NCBI GenBank assembly: GCA_905479195.1
Contig: CAJQLO010000001.1
Location: 680,694 to 744,693, forward strand
Origin: an uncultured Gammaproteobacteria bacterium
GTDB taxonomy: Bacteria; Pseudomonadota; Gammaproteobacteria; GCA-002705445; GCA-002716945
Direction of reading: 5' to 3'
Length of the DNA stretch: 64,000 nt
How positions within the stretch are numbered: the stretch's first letter is position 1; every line of letters begins with the position of its first letter. Below are positions 29,323 to 44,258 of the stretch, one piece after another. The notes beneath the pieces were generated by a model. The model worked only from the letters and a program-made list of their open reading frames with translations, searched no databases and was not told the DNA's origin. The position numbers and the translations under genes were made by a program.

Positions 29323-30261
29323 TTATAGGTCATTTTTTAAATTATCAATAACTAAGGTAAGGTCTTCTGGCTGAGGCGCTACAATTGTATGTCTTCCTTT
29401 ATAAAAGAACGATATATCCTTAGAGTGAAGAAACATTCTTTTCAAACCATATTCTCTTAATTTTTTATTGACTTCTTTATCTCCATATTTGGTATCTCCA
29501 CATACGGGCTGTCCTATACTTAATGCATGTACACGAATTTGATGCATTCTTCCAGTTTCAATTTTAATATTAACCAGGCAACATTCCCTGTACTGTCTTA
29601 GTAACGTAATATAGGATAACGCCTCTCTCCCTCTTCCATCTTCAGATACTGATACAGAATTAGTTTTATTGCCTTTATTTCTTACTAAAGAATGTTCGAC
29701 AGCAATTCTATCTCCTACTAAGGCTCCAGATAGTAATGAAATATAATTTTTTTCGACGGCACCTGACATAAATATTTTACCTAATGCTGAAGCAGCCTGG
29801 TAATGTTTTGCAAGTATTAGACAACCGCTGGTATTCTTGTCTAGCCTATGGACCAATGAAAGAGATTTATACTTATCAACTGATTTAAGTGATGACATTA
29901 TATCATGCTCAACTTTTGATCCAGAATGAACTGCTATTCCAGGAGGTTTATTGATAACCATAAAATCATCATTTTCATATAATATAATTTTCTTGAGGCT
30001 TCTTGTTAAAAATTTGGAGACAGATTGAGATGTTAAGTCAACAGAAACAGGTGGTACTCGGACAATATCATTAGCCTTCAATTTATAGAGCGGTTTTATC
30101 CTTCCGCTATTAACTCTGACTTGACCATCTCTTATTATCTTATATATAAGACTATTTGGCACCCCTGTTAGGATTTTTCTTAGGTAATTATCTAGTCTCT
30201 GGCCTTCTTGTTCTGGAGGAATTGTGATCTTTCTAACTGCTATTTTACTAAAATTAGGCAT
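29323..30261 (-). CDS. rluC: 23S rRNA pseudouridine synthase (RluC type)
   Basis: Predicted to isomerise uridines 955, 2504 and 2580 of 23S rRNA. The 312-residue protein has an N-terminal S4 domain (EGQRLDNYLRKILTG...DGQVRVNSGRIKP, about 18-70) and the RluA-family catalytic motif VHRLDKNTSGCLIL with the catalytic Asp, then ETGRMHQIRVH. It is divergent from rne, as in E. coli, which favours RluC over RluD. Confidence 0.92.
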   Translation of the reverse strand: MPNFSKIAVRKITIPPEQEGQRLDNYLRKILTGVPNSLIYKIIRDGQVRVNSGRIKPLYKLKANDIVRVPPVSVDLTSQSVSKFLTRSLKKIILYENDDFMVINKPPGIAVHSGSKVEHDIMSSLKSVDKYKSLSLVHRLDKNTSGCLILAKHYQAASALGKIFMSGAVEKNYISLLSGALVGDRIAVEHSLVRNKGNKTNSVSVSEDGRGREALSYITLLRQYRECCLVNIKIETGRMHQIRVHALSIGQPVCGDTKYGDKEVNKKLREYGLKRMFLHSKDISFFYKGRHTIVAPQPEDLTLVIDNLKNDL

Positions 30262-30308
30262 AATATGTATGAATTAAGAGCGATATTAATTGAAGATAGT
30301 GTAAATCA

Positions 30309-30338
30309 TTGATATATTAATTCAAAGATTTTTATATT
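30309..30338 (+). promoter_or_regulatory. Candidate sigma-70 promoter for rne
   Basis: TTGATA (30309-30314), an 18-base spacer and TATATT (30333-30338). It lies in the 292-base rluC/rne gap and would give rne a leader of about 210 bases. On the opposite strand TTGAAT, 16 bases, TACACT could serve rluC. Confidence 0.35.
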
Positions 30339-30470
30339 GTTTAAAGAAATTAGTCAAAAAGTGGCTAAACTATTGAAAAATAAAAGACTGCTGGAACTAG
30401 GATAAATAGCTATACCAGTATATATAAGTAAATTAAACAATATTTGTACTATAAAGAAGGGCAAAATTCA

Positions 30471-30487
30471 CTATATTTAGAATATAG
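30471..30487 (+). promoter_or_regulatory. Hairpin in the rne leader
   Basis: A perfect 7-base-pair inverted repeat CTATATT-TAG-AATATAG, 66 bases before the rne ATG. E. coli rne mRNA has a long leader with hairpins through which RNase E controls its own message; a similar role here is an inference from position only. Confidence 0.35.
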
Positions 30488-30553
30488 TTAGTATTTTAGC
30501 TAATTAATTAAAAATCATAACAAAAAAGAGAAAAATGAATTACAGGATCATAA

Positions 30554-32416
30554 ATGAAACAAATACTAATAAATGCCTCTCAGAGAGAAGAGGTCAGGCT
30601 GGCTATTGTCGAGGACAACAAACTTGCAGAGCTAGATATAGATTTACCATCAAAGAACATCAAGTCAAATATTTACAAGGGAACAATTTCTAGGGTCGAA
30701 CCTAGCTTAGAAGCCGCATTTGTTAATTTTGGTCGAGCTAAACATGGATTCTTGCCGTTTAAAGAAATAGCTGATGAGATATTCACTCCAGGAAAACTTA
30801 GGTCTGCTAGAGATTGCATAGAGCCAGGAAAAGAAATTGTTATTCAAGTGGACAAGGAAGAAAGAGGCACCAAAGGTGCTGCTCTTACAACATTCTTAAG
30901 CCTTGCAGGGAAATATCTTGTACTACTACCTAGAAATCCAAATACCGGAGGAGTATCTAGAAGATTAGAGGGCAATGATAGAATGACAGCGAAGAAGCTG
31001 TTAAGTGAAATAAATGTCCCAGATGGCATGAGTGTCATATTGAGAACTTCTGGATTAGACACAACGAAGGAAACTCTTGAATGGGATATGAACTATCTAA
31101 TTCAAATCTTTGAACAAATACTAGAGAGTTCAGTATTAAAAAAAGCACCTTTCTTGATATACGAAGAAAGCAGCATGCTTGCAAGAGTCATACGTGATTA
31201 CATTGACGAAACAGTTCAAGAAGTCATCATTGATGATGAAAAATATTATAATGATTTTGTGAATGGAAAAGATCACTTCATCCCCCATTCAACTATTAAA
31301 ATTGAACATTATACTAAATCTGTTCCATTATTTAGCAATTTTGGCGTTGAAGCACAAGTTCAAAGTGTATATAGAAAAAAAGTTACTCTTCCGTCAGGCG
31401 GAAATATAGTTTTTGATACAACTGAAGCCTTAACTAGCATAGATGTTAATTCAGCTAAATCAACAAAAGGCGGGGATATCGAAGAAACTGCTCTTAACAC
31501 AAACTTAGAAGCAGCAGACTCATTAGCAGTACAACTTAGGCTAAGAGATATAGGCGGCTTGATTGTGGTAGATTTTATAGACATGATGTCACTAAATTCT
31601 CAAAAGTCTGTGATTTCAAAAATGGCTCACCTCTCAAAAATTGATAAAGCCAAAATGCAGTTCAGTAGAATTTCTAAATTTGGTTTAATGGAAATATCAA
31701 GACAAAAGCTCAAATCTTCTATTATTGATAATAATATTGAGCATTGCCCTACTTGTGGTGGTAGCGGTGAAATTAAATCGTTATCGACATTATCAATTAA
31801 TTTGGCAAGAGTTCTTGAAGAAGAGGCAATGAAAACAGAGAAGCCTCTGACAGTATACCTTCCTGTTAAATTAGCAACATATTTGCTAAATGAACAAAGA
31901 GAGTTAGTTAAAGGAATCGAAGAAAGACAGAAAGTATCCATTAAAGTAGTTCCTGACAATACTATTGAAGGTGCAAATTATTTAATAGATAAAAATAATA
32001 TGGAAATTGGAGCGTTTAAAGCATCTGTAGCCAAAAGCCAACATAGAGATAAAAAAACTCTCAATGAAACAAGCTCTCATTACGAAGAAGCTCTTGTTAA
32101 AGCTGTGACACCTAAAACTGCTCCGCCAAAACCATCAACAAAACCTAGGAAGCCTTTTAATTATAGAAATAAGAGTATGTTTAGAAGGATTGTAGATTTT
32201 TTAAAATCATTAATTGGCATAAAACCGAAGAAGTTTTATAAAGGCAGACAGTTTAATGGAAGAAGAAGATATAATAATAAGAATAATTATTCAAAGTTTA
32301 ATAACAATAATAAGTATAAGTCTTTCAATAAAAAGAAACCTTACTATAATAAAAATAATTCTCCCGTTAAGAAACCACAAGGCACTTCTTCAATAAAAGA
32401 AAATAAAAATGGCTAA
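30554..32416 (+). CDS. rne: Ribonuclease E, shortened C-terminus
   Basis: Essential endoribonuclease for mRNA decay and RNA processing. The catalytic half is complete: the S1 domain (NIYKGTISRVEPSLEAAFVNFG, seen as KGTISRVEPSLEAAF, about 40-125), metal ligands in TSIDVNSAKST and IVVDFIDMM, and the zinc link CPTCGGSG near 398. After about residue 510 follows a basic region with an amphipathic segment MFRRIVDFLKSLIG (about 541-554), like the membrane-targeting helix of the E. coli enzyme, then an Asn/Lys/Tyr-rich tail. Total 620 residues against 1061 in E. coli, so the long degradosome scaffold is missing. RNase G is unlikely given the basic tail and the rluC neighbour. Confidence 0.93.
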   Translation: MKQILINASQREEVRLAIVEDNKLAELDIDLPSKNIKSNIYKGTISRVEPSLEAAFVNFGRAKHGFLPFKEIADEIFTPGKLRSARDCIEPGKEIVIQVDKEERGTKGAALTTFLSLAGKYLVLLPRNPNTGGVSRRLEGNDRMTAKKLLSEINVPDGMSVILRTSGLDTTKETLEWDMNYLIQIFEQILESSVLKKAPFLIYEESSMLARVIRDYIDETVQEVIIDDEKYYNDFVNGKDHFIPHSTIKIEHYTKSVPLFSNFGVEAQVQSVYRKKVTLPSGGNIVFDTTEALTSIDVNSAKSTKGGDIEETALNTNLEAADSLAVQLRLRDIGGLIVVDFIDMMSLNSQKSVISKMAHLSKIDKAKMQFSRISKFGLMEISRQKLKSSIIDNNIEHCPTCGGSGEIKSLSTLSINLARVLEEEAMKTEKPLTVYLPVKLATYLLNEQRELVKGIEERQKVSIKVVPDNTIEGANYLIDKNNMEIGAFKASVAKSQHRDKKTLNETSSHYEEALVKAVTPKTAPPKPSTKPRKPFNYRNKSMFRRIVDFLKSLIGIKPKKFYKGRQFNGRRRYNNKNNYSKFNNNNKYKSFNKKKPYYNKNNSPVKKPQGTSSIKENKNG

Positions 32417-33815
32417 TGATCAAGTTTCTAAAGAGAATATTTTTTATTTCACTAGTGGTCATGTCTTTATTATTTATATTTAAAGACTATCATCCGTTAA
32501 ATAAAAATGACTATTATCGCATTCTTCAAAATAATGAAATAAAAATAGTGACTAGGTTTGGTCCGTCAGATTATTATGAAATTAAAAGCGAAGAAAATGG
32601 ATATACGTATGATGTTATGAAAGGCTTTGCTGATTTTATTGGCGTCAAATTAACAGTCATTACAATGGATAGCTTGGAAGATGCCATTAATGCTCTTAAT
32701 AATAGAGAAGTTGATATTCTAGCTAATATGGGGGTCACAAATAATGTCAAGACTTCCTATGCTTATAATAAAGTAAATCAATATATTGTATATAACTCCA
32801 AATATACCCCAAAACCAGATGAAATAAATGATCTAAATGGTAATGATATTGAAATCATAGATTCTATTATAATTAAAAATAACTTAGATTCATTTCTTAA
32901 GCCTATAAATGTGAATCTGGTCATTTCTAAAGAGAAAAATATCGGTGAGATTATAAATTTAATAAAAGATAATAAAATTAAATATACAGTTGTAAATAAT
33001 AATGAACTTGCAATATTTAATAAATATTTTCCAGAGATAAAAATTGGATTTAAGATAGGAGAAAATATCCCTTCAACATGGGCTATACCAGAAAACACAA
33101 ATCATCAACTTGAGGAAAAATTATCAGAATATTTTACTCAAATATTAAAAACTAATAAATTAAAAAAATTTTATACAAAACATTTTACTGGAAAAATTCA
33201 ATATACATTTGTTGGCACAAGAAGTTTCCTAGCTGATTTTTTAAATGTGTTCCCGCTTTATGAATTTTATTTTAAAAAATATGCAAAGCTCTACAATCAT
33301 GATTGGAGATTACTCGCAAGTATTGGATATCAAGAATCAAAATGGGATAAAGATGCTGTCTCATATACGGGAGTGAGGGGATTAATGATGCTAACTAAAA
33401 ACACATCCAAGGAAATGAATGTTGAGGACAGAGAAGATCCCATTCAAAGCATTGAAGGTGGGGCAAAATATCTAAAAAAAATGTTAAAGAGTCTTCCTGA
33501 TAACATAAATAATAATGATAAAATTTGGTATGCAATTGCCTCATATAATATTGGTTTTCGTCATATTGAAGATGCCATGAAAATGGCTGATAATGAAGGA
33601 GTTAACTCAGGTAACTGGTATCTGTTAGAACCATATATTTTAAGATTAAGTCAATCTAAATATTACAAGAATACGAAGTATGGATATGCAAGAGGCTGGG
33701 AAACTTTAAAGTATGTTCAAAATATTAGACAATATTACGATATCCTAGTATTCTTAGACTCACAAGATAATAACAATGAAACCAAGCAAATAGATAAACA
33801 AATTCCGAGTACCTT

Positions 33816-33819
<4 letters not shown>
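32416..33819 (+). CDS. mltF: Membrane-bound lytic transglycosylase F
   Basis: Cleaves peptidoglycan glycan strands. The 467-residue protein has an N-terminal hydrophobic signal/anchor (about 8-25), a solute-binding-protein-like domain (EIKIVTRFG..., about 40-255) and a C-terminal SLT domain with the catalytic Glu in [12 protein letters not shown] and [12 protein letters not shown]. No lipobox Cys is evident. The ATG shares its first base with the rne stop (TAATG), and dapD overlaps the end by 4 bases, so the three genes are translationally coupled. Confidence 0.9.
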
Positions 33820-39457
<5,638 letters not shown>

Positions 39458-39493
39458 AGAAAACCCTTAAATAGATTATAATATTATCTTAGG

Positions 39494-39499
39494 TATAAT
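39494..39499 (+). promoter_or_regulatory. Candidate -10 box for the queF operon
   Basis: TATAAT at 39494-39499 in the smc/queF divergent gap, with AGGAG (39509-39513) 6 bases before the queF ATG. No good -35 box is visible. A second TATAAT lies at 39477-39482. Confidence 0.4.
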
Positions 39500-39519
39500 A
39501 CTACTATCAGGAGAAAACA

Positions 39520-39906
39520 ATGACAAAATCAAAAAATAAAATTTTAGATACATTTCAGAACCCCCATATAAAGGAAGACTATTTAATAACAATGGAAATA
39601 CCCGAATTTACATGCCTATGCCCATTAACAGGTCAGCCAGATTTTGCTGAATTTATCATAAACTATGTTCCAGACAAGCTATGTGTTGAGTTGAAGTCTA
39701 TAAAGCTATACATGGGTTCTTTTAGGGATATTGGTGCATTTCATGAAGATAATACGAATAATGTTTTGAATGATATAGCAACTTTAATTAAACCTAGATA
39801 TATATCTGTTATAGGTTACTGGAAAGTCAGGGGTGGCATAATAACTACAATTACGACTAAGAATATTAAAAGAGGCTGGAAAGATAAAAATAATATTCTA
39901 GTCTAA
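39520..39906 (+). CDS. queF: NADPH-dependent 7-cyano-7-deazaguanine reductase, short type
   Basis: Reduces preQ0 to preQ1 in queuosine synthesis, upstream of Tgt and QueA (both in this window). The 128-residue protein is the unimodular type, unlike the 282-residue bimodular enzyme of E. coli. Visible marks are the Cys in FTCLCPLTGQPDFAEF and the QueF signature ELKSIKLYMGSFRD, with GAFHEDNTN supplying the Glu/His region. Strong ribosome binding site. Followed after 3 bases by the M23 peptidase gene. Confidence 0.92.
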   Translation: MTKSKNKILDTFQNPHIKEDYLITMEIPEFTCLCPLTGQPDFAEFIINYVPDKLCVELKSIKLYMGSFRDIGAFHEDNTNNVLNDIATLIKPRYISVIGYWKVRGGIITTITTKNIKRGWKDKNNILV

Positions 39907-39909
39907 GAA

Positions 39910-40761
39910 ATGAAATTATTTAATACATATATCTTCTTAATTATTCTATCCACCTGTTCTACTGAAGAGCTAAGAGCTTCTGATAACTTAAGTGTAAATA
40001 CTAAAGGTGGAGTTTATATTCATAAAATTAAAAAGAGTGATTTAAACTCAAATATTTTGTTAAATAATCAGCAACTATTAACTATAGAATATAAAAATAA
40101 TTTTTTTTTATTATATGGAATTCCATATAATAGTCCATTAGGTAAAAATGATCTTAAAATAAGAATTAATAATGATATAAGTCACTTAAAATTTAATGTT
40201 CAAGATAGAAATTTTGATACTCAATATATAAACGTTTCCTCAAAATATATAAATCCTGGAATTGATAGTCAAAAGAGAATCAGTCTAGAAAGAAAGAATC
40301 TTATCGAAGCAAAAGACATTTGGTATAATAGGAGTCCAGATTTAAAATTTATTATTCCAGCTAATGGGATTATTACTGGAAAATTTGGAACAAAAAGATT
40401 TTATAATGGTAAAGAAGGAAATTTTCATAATGGTTTGGATGTTGCCGCAGAAAGAGGCTCCCCCATAATTTCCCCATCTAGAGGCAAAGTAATATTGACA
40501 GGTAATTACTATTATAATGGAAAATTTATAATCTTAGATCACGGTAAAGGACTAAAGAGTATTTTTATACATCTGGATGAAATATTGGTTAAAAAAGGAG
40601 AAATTATAAGTAAAGGCGACCTAATTGGAAAGATAGGTAATACTGGAAAATCATCAGGTCCCCACTTACATTGGTCTTTGATGCTAAATAAGACATATAT
40701 TGATCCAGAGTATTTTCTGGAGAACCGAATAATTGATTATTTTTCCTTGAAGCTTGAATGA
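39910..40761 (+). CDS. M23-family metallopeptidase
   Basis: Putative peptidoglycan endopeptidase or its regulator, 283 residues. An N-terminal hydrophobic signal (LFNTYIFLIILSTCS, with a Cys that might be a lipobox but lacks good context) precedes a beta-rich N-terminal domain. The C-terminal M23 domain has the zinc-binding motifs FHNGLDVAAERGSPI and SGPHLHWSLM, so catalytic residues are intact, with the usual G..G..G lipoyl-like fold between. It resembles the periplasmic M23 peptidases of gammaproteobacteria. It is cotranscribed with queF. Confidence 0.88.
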   Translation: MKLFNTYIFLIILSTCSTEELRASDNLSVNTKGGVYIHKIKKSDLNSNILLNNQQLLTIEYKNNFFLLYGIPYNSPLGKNDLKIRINNDISHLKFNVQDRNFDTQYINVSSKYINPGIDSQKRISLERKNLIEAKDIWYNRSPDLKFIIPANGIITGKFGTKRFYNGKEGNFHNGLDVAAERGSPIISPSRGKVILTGNYYYNGKFIILDHGKGLKSIFIHLDEILVKKGEIISKGDLIGKIGNTGKSSGPHLHWSLMLNKTYIDPEYFLENRIIDYFSLKLE

Positions 40762-40803
40762 ATCCATAGCAGAATAGACTATACATTAAAAAGGAGGGGT
40801 AAA

Positions 40804-41076
40804 ATGCCACAATATGTAATAGAAAGAGAAATTCCAGGAGCAGGCGATCTAAAGCAAGAGGACCTACAAGGTATTTCACAAAAATCATGTGGAATATTAA
40901 AAGATATGGGTACGGGAATTGAATGGGTCCATAGCTATGTAACAGGTGATAAAGTTTACTGTGTATATAATGCAGAAAATGAAGAGCTTATAAAGCAACA
41001 TGCTTCTACAGGTGGATTTCCTGCAAATAAAATATCTGAAGTTAAAAATATGATTAGTCCTAAGACTGCAGAATAA
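40804..41076 (+). CDS. DUF4242 protein (nickel-binding family)
   Basis: A 90-residue cytoplasmic protein. It reads YVIEREIPGAGDLKQEDL, then WVHSYVTGDKVYCVYNAENEE and HASTGGFPANKISEV, the conserved core of DUF4242, a ferredoxin-like family in which one Streptomyces member binds nickel. Potential ligands such as the His near 66 and Cys residues are present. It has the strongest ribosome binding site in the window (AGGAGG) and is followed by a clear terminator, suggesting high expression. The biological role is unknown. Confidence 0.85.
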   Translation: MPQYVIEREIPGAGDLKQEDLQGISQKSCGILKDMGTGIEWVHSYVTGDKVYCVYNAENEELIKQHASTGGFPANKISEVKNMISPKTAE

Positions 41077-41103
41077 TAATATAACTAAAGTTATCTGAAT
41101 AAA

Positions 41104-41130
41104 AACCCATTCACTCGAATGGGTTTTTTT
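41104..41130. terminator. Intrinsic terminator, probably bidirectional
   Basis: A 9-base-pair stem AACCCATTC/GAATGGGTT with the loop ACTC, followed by TTTTT on the plus strand and preceded by an A run (T run on the minus strand). It ends the queF operon from one side and overlaps the der stop region from the other. Confidence 0.85.
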
Positions 41131-42421
41131 GTTTAGACAGTGTTATTCTTAAAGGAACCCCAACCAGCTTTAATTTAGAAATAAAAAAGTTTTTTAAATA
41201 CTTCTCATAAGAAGTTGGTAGCTTATCCGTTTGATTACCAAAAATAATAATTGAGAGAGAATCAGATTTCGCTTGTTGTGCGAATTTTAATCTAATTCTT
41301 CTATTATCAATCATAGGAGGCTGGTGTTCTTCTAAAGCCTCATTTAATATATCTGTTAATAAAGATGATTTATATCTTTTATATATAGAATAGGAAATAT
41401 TGCTAATTGTATAAAGTAGTTTTTTGATATTTTGGTTGCCGATAGCTGATATCAAAATTATTGAAGCATTGTCAACAATATTAGAAAAATATTCTAATTC
41501 TTGCTTTAGTTCTTTAATTTCGTGTTTTGATTTCATATCAATCTTATTGAGAACTATTATGAATGCCTTGTTATATTTTTTTATTATATTAAGTATGATT
41601 TTATCTTGCTTAGTAATACCCTCTTCAGCATCTATCATAAATACGCATATATCCGTTGTCTTGATAGTTTCTAAAGTTGAGCCAATACTAAATTTTTGAA
41701 GCGTAGTGATTGTTTTAGATTTTCTTGTGATCCCGGCAGTATCGTATAGTAGAAAATTATTATCTTTGAATTTAAAAGGTATTTCAATTGCATCAAGCGT
41801 TGTCCCAGCAATATCAGAAATAATCATTCGCTCTTCATGAAGAATAGTATTTATAAGCGTTGATTTACCAGCATTAGGTTTACCAATAATAGATATTCTT
41901 CTAAAAATATCTTTTTCTACGTATGTTTTAGATGACCCAACACTAGATATTTTTTCCTTTAATTCTTTTAAACCAATATTGTTTTTTGCTGATATAACAA
42001 ATACTTCTTTCATGCCTAATTCATAAAACTCGCTTATTGGCTGAGCTTTTCTTGTTAAGTCACATTTATTAATAAGTAAAGCCACCTTTCTATCAAGCCT
42101 TCGTAACATCCTGCATATCTCATGATCTTGATTAGTAAGGCCATCTGCTGCAGATACAACAAATAATATTAATTTTGCTTGTGAAATTGACTTTAATACT
42201 TTATTTATAATAAGCTGACTGAATTGATCAGCCTCTTCTGGAATGCCACCAGTGTCTTCTATATATATAGTTTTGCCATCCAATTCTATATAACCAGAAT
42301 TAACATCTCTTGTTACACCATGATAATTTACAACCAAGGCCTTTCTAGCTTTAGTTAGTTTATTAAATAGTAGTGATTTACCTACATTTGTTCTGCCGAC
42401 AATGGCAATACTTTCATTCAT
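41111..42421 (-). CDS. der: Ribosome biogenesis GTPase Der (EngA)
   Basis: Essential GTPase with two tandem G domains that matures the 50S subunit. Domain 1: GRTNVGKSLLF, DTGG, NKCD; domain 2: GKPNAGKSTLI, DTAG, NKID; then a KH-like C-terminal domain. 436 residues, slightly shorter than E. coli (490). The stop codon is inside the terminator hairpin stem. It is the last gene of the isc-hisS-bamB-der minus-strand run. Confidence 0.95.
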   Translation of the reverse strand: MNESIAIVGRTNVGKSLLFNKLTKARKALVVNYHGVTRDVNSGYIELDGKTIYIEDTGGIPEEADQFSQLIINKVLKSISQAKLILFVVSAADGLTNQDHEICRMLRRLDRKVALLINKCDLTRKAQPISEFYELGMKEVFVISAKNNIGLKELKEKISSVGSSKTYVEKDIFRRISIIGKPNAGKSTLINTILHEERMIISDIAGTTLDAIEIPFKFKDNNFLLYDTAGITRKSKTITTLQKFSIGSTLETIKTTDICVFMIDAEEGITKQDKIILNIIKKYNKAFIIVLNKIDMKSKHEIKELKQELEYFSNIVDNASIILISAIGNQNIKKLLYTISNISYSIYKRYKSSLLTDILNEALEEHQPPMIDNRRIRLKFAQQAKSDSLSIIIFGNQTDKLPTSYEKYLKNFFISKLKLVGVPLRITLSKQKNPFE

Positions 42422-42429
42422 TGGTAAAA

Positions 42430-43638
42430 TTAATCAATCTTAATTGCGTTGAGTCTACCATTTTCACTGGTTATATAAAGTACTTTATTGATTAATACTC
42501 CCTTAGATTGATTACCAACACCATCAATTATATCAACCAATGATAGAATTTTTCCTTGATTTTTATCAATAACCATAATGTGTCCTTTTGTGGAAATATT
42601 AATAATATATTTTTCATAAGAAAAAGATTGTGTTCCTATTAAGTTACTTTCTAATTTTAACTTCCACTTAGTAAAGCCAGAAAACCTGTCTAAGGCAAAT
42701 ATATAACCTTCGCTATCTGCAGCATAAACATACTCTTCATCAACATCAATATTTGACAATATAGACATGGGTTTAGACCAAATCAAGTTACCATTAAAGG
42801 CATCAACTGAAATAAGATTACCCTGAAAAGAACCGACAAAGATAGTGCCGTCTTTAATAAAAGGCGTCATTTCCACATCTCGCAGAGACTCAAGTTCATT
42901 ACGCCCTGATCTTGGTGAAATTGGTACAACCCAATTTAATTTTCCAGTATCTTTTTTAAGAGAAATTAAATTACCATCATCTCTTGCTATAAACAAATTA
43001 TTATTTAAATTAGTTATTGACCCAGAACCCTTCATGCTCAACGGTACATTTCTACCTTTGTACTGCCATTCCACTTTTGAATTTTCAATATTTATCGCTA
43101 CAGTATATCCATCATCCAACTTAACAAACATTAGGTTATCTATGCCAAGTCCTGGCGCAGAAACTTCACTGAGAAGTTGGATAAGTAGATCTGGCTCAGT
43201 AAAAGATTCTTCGAGCAGTGAAGTTATATCAAATATATCAAAAAATTTATAAGAAGAAGAGGCTAATCTATCAACTTTATATCCATAATATTTTCCATCA
43301 TGAGTCCCAAAAAAAAGCATGTCATTATGGAAAGACAATCCAGATGAAACATCTAAATTTAAATCATAAACCCAGTTTATTTCTCCAGAAGATAGATTTA
43401 TCGAGGTGATGACTCCTTCTGAATCAATTGTATATGAATTATTATTAAAAAATATAGGTTGTAAAGTACCAGTCTTAAAGCTTCTTCCCTCTCCAATATC
43501 AGCTGACCATAATAATTTTACATTGATATTTTGATACTCTCCTATTTTGTTTTTACTAAAATCAAAGTAAGAAAGCGCGCTTGTATAAGAGCAGCTTGTA
43601 AAAAATAAAGATAAAATTATTAGTACATATTTTTTCAT
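42430..43638 (-). CDS. bamB: Outer membrane assembly lipoprotein BamB
   Basis: Part of the BAM complex that inserts outer-membrane beta-barrels. A lipoprotein signal peptide is visible: MKKYVLIILSLFFTSCS, with the lipobox Cys near residue 16. The rest is an eight-bladed beta-propeller of PQQ-like repeats (for example GEINWVYDL, GKLNWVVPI, GNLIWSKP, GFTKWKLKL). 402 residues, normal length. It sits between yfgM and der as in E. coli. Confidence 0.93.
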   Translation of the reverse strand: MKKYVLIILSLFFTSCSYTSALSYFDFSKNKIGEYQNINVKLLWSADIGEGRSFKTGTLQPIFFNNNSYTIDSEGVITSINLSSGEINWVYDLNLDVSSGLSFHNDMLFFGTHDGKYYGYKVDRLASSSYKFFDIFDITSLLEESFTEPDLLIQLLSEVSAPGLGIDNLMFVKLDDGYTVAINIENSKVEWQYKGRNVPLSMKGSGSITNLNNNLFIARDDGNLISLKKDTGKLNWVVPISPRSGRNELESLRDVEMTPFIKDGTIFVGSFQGNLISVDAFNGNLIWSKPMSILSNIDVDEEYVYAADSEGYIFALDRFSGFTKWKLKLESNLIGTQSFSYEKYIINISTKGHIMVIDKNQGKILSLVDIIDGVGNQSKGVLINKVLYITSENGRLNAIKID

Positions 43639-43640
43639 AT

Positions 43641-44258
43641 TTATTGTATTGAATTGAGTTTATTCTCAATAATTTTTCTATTGTTAGGTGTTATGTCAAG
43701 TCTTAAGCATGATTCATAATATATTTTAGCTTTATTGATATCAGATTTCATATAACTAATATCTCCAAGCATTTCAACTAAGAGAGCATTCTTGTCAAAA
43801 TTCATAACTGATGTAATAAACTTTTCTGCCTCATCATATTTTTTTTGCAAGATCAGTATACGACTATATCTAACACTAGCAACTATCTGCATTTCTTTTG
43901 AGCTAGAATTCTTTATTATGAAATTTAGATTTCCTAGTGACTCTGCATATTTCCCCTCATCATGATATATTTTTGCAGCATATAAATTGATCATAGCAGT
44001 GTATATGCTAGAAGGATTACTTGCCTGATACTCTTCTGATAAAAGTATAACTTTCTCATACTTTTTATCCTGGTAATCTTTTATAGCTTCTTCATATTTA
44101 AGTGACATTTCATACTGTTTGTTGGCATTTGAATCATTATAGTATTTAAATCCAAACACCAGAATAGTTCCAAATAATAATCCAAAAATAATATTTTTAT
44201 AATTATCCTTAAACCATGAGATTAATTTATCTTCTTCTTCTGTATACTGTCTACTCAT
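43641..44258 (-). CDS. yfgM: YfgM-like membrane tetratricopeptide protein
   Basis: Inner-membrane protein that in E. coli associates with the SecYEG translocon and PpiD. The 205-residue protein has an N-terminal cytoplasmic stretch, one membrane helix (about 22-40, NIIFGLLFGTILVFGF) and TPR-like helices in the periplasmic part (YAAKIYHDEGKYAESLGNL, AEKFITSVMNF). The start overlaps the hisS end by 8 bases; bamB follows after 2 bases. Confidence 0.88.
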   Translation of the reverse strand: MSRQYTEEEDKLISWFKDNYKNIIFGLLFGTILVFGFKYYNDSNANKQYEMSLKYEEAIKDYQDKKYEKVILLSEEYQASNPSSIYTAMINLYAAKIYHDEGKYAESLGNLNFIIKNSSSKEMQIVASVRYSRILILQKKYDEAEKFITSVMNFDKNALLVEMLGDISYMKSDINKAKIYYESCLRLDITPNNRKIIENKLNSIQ

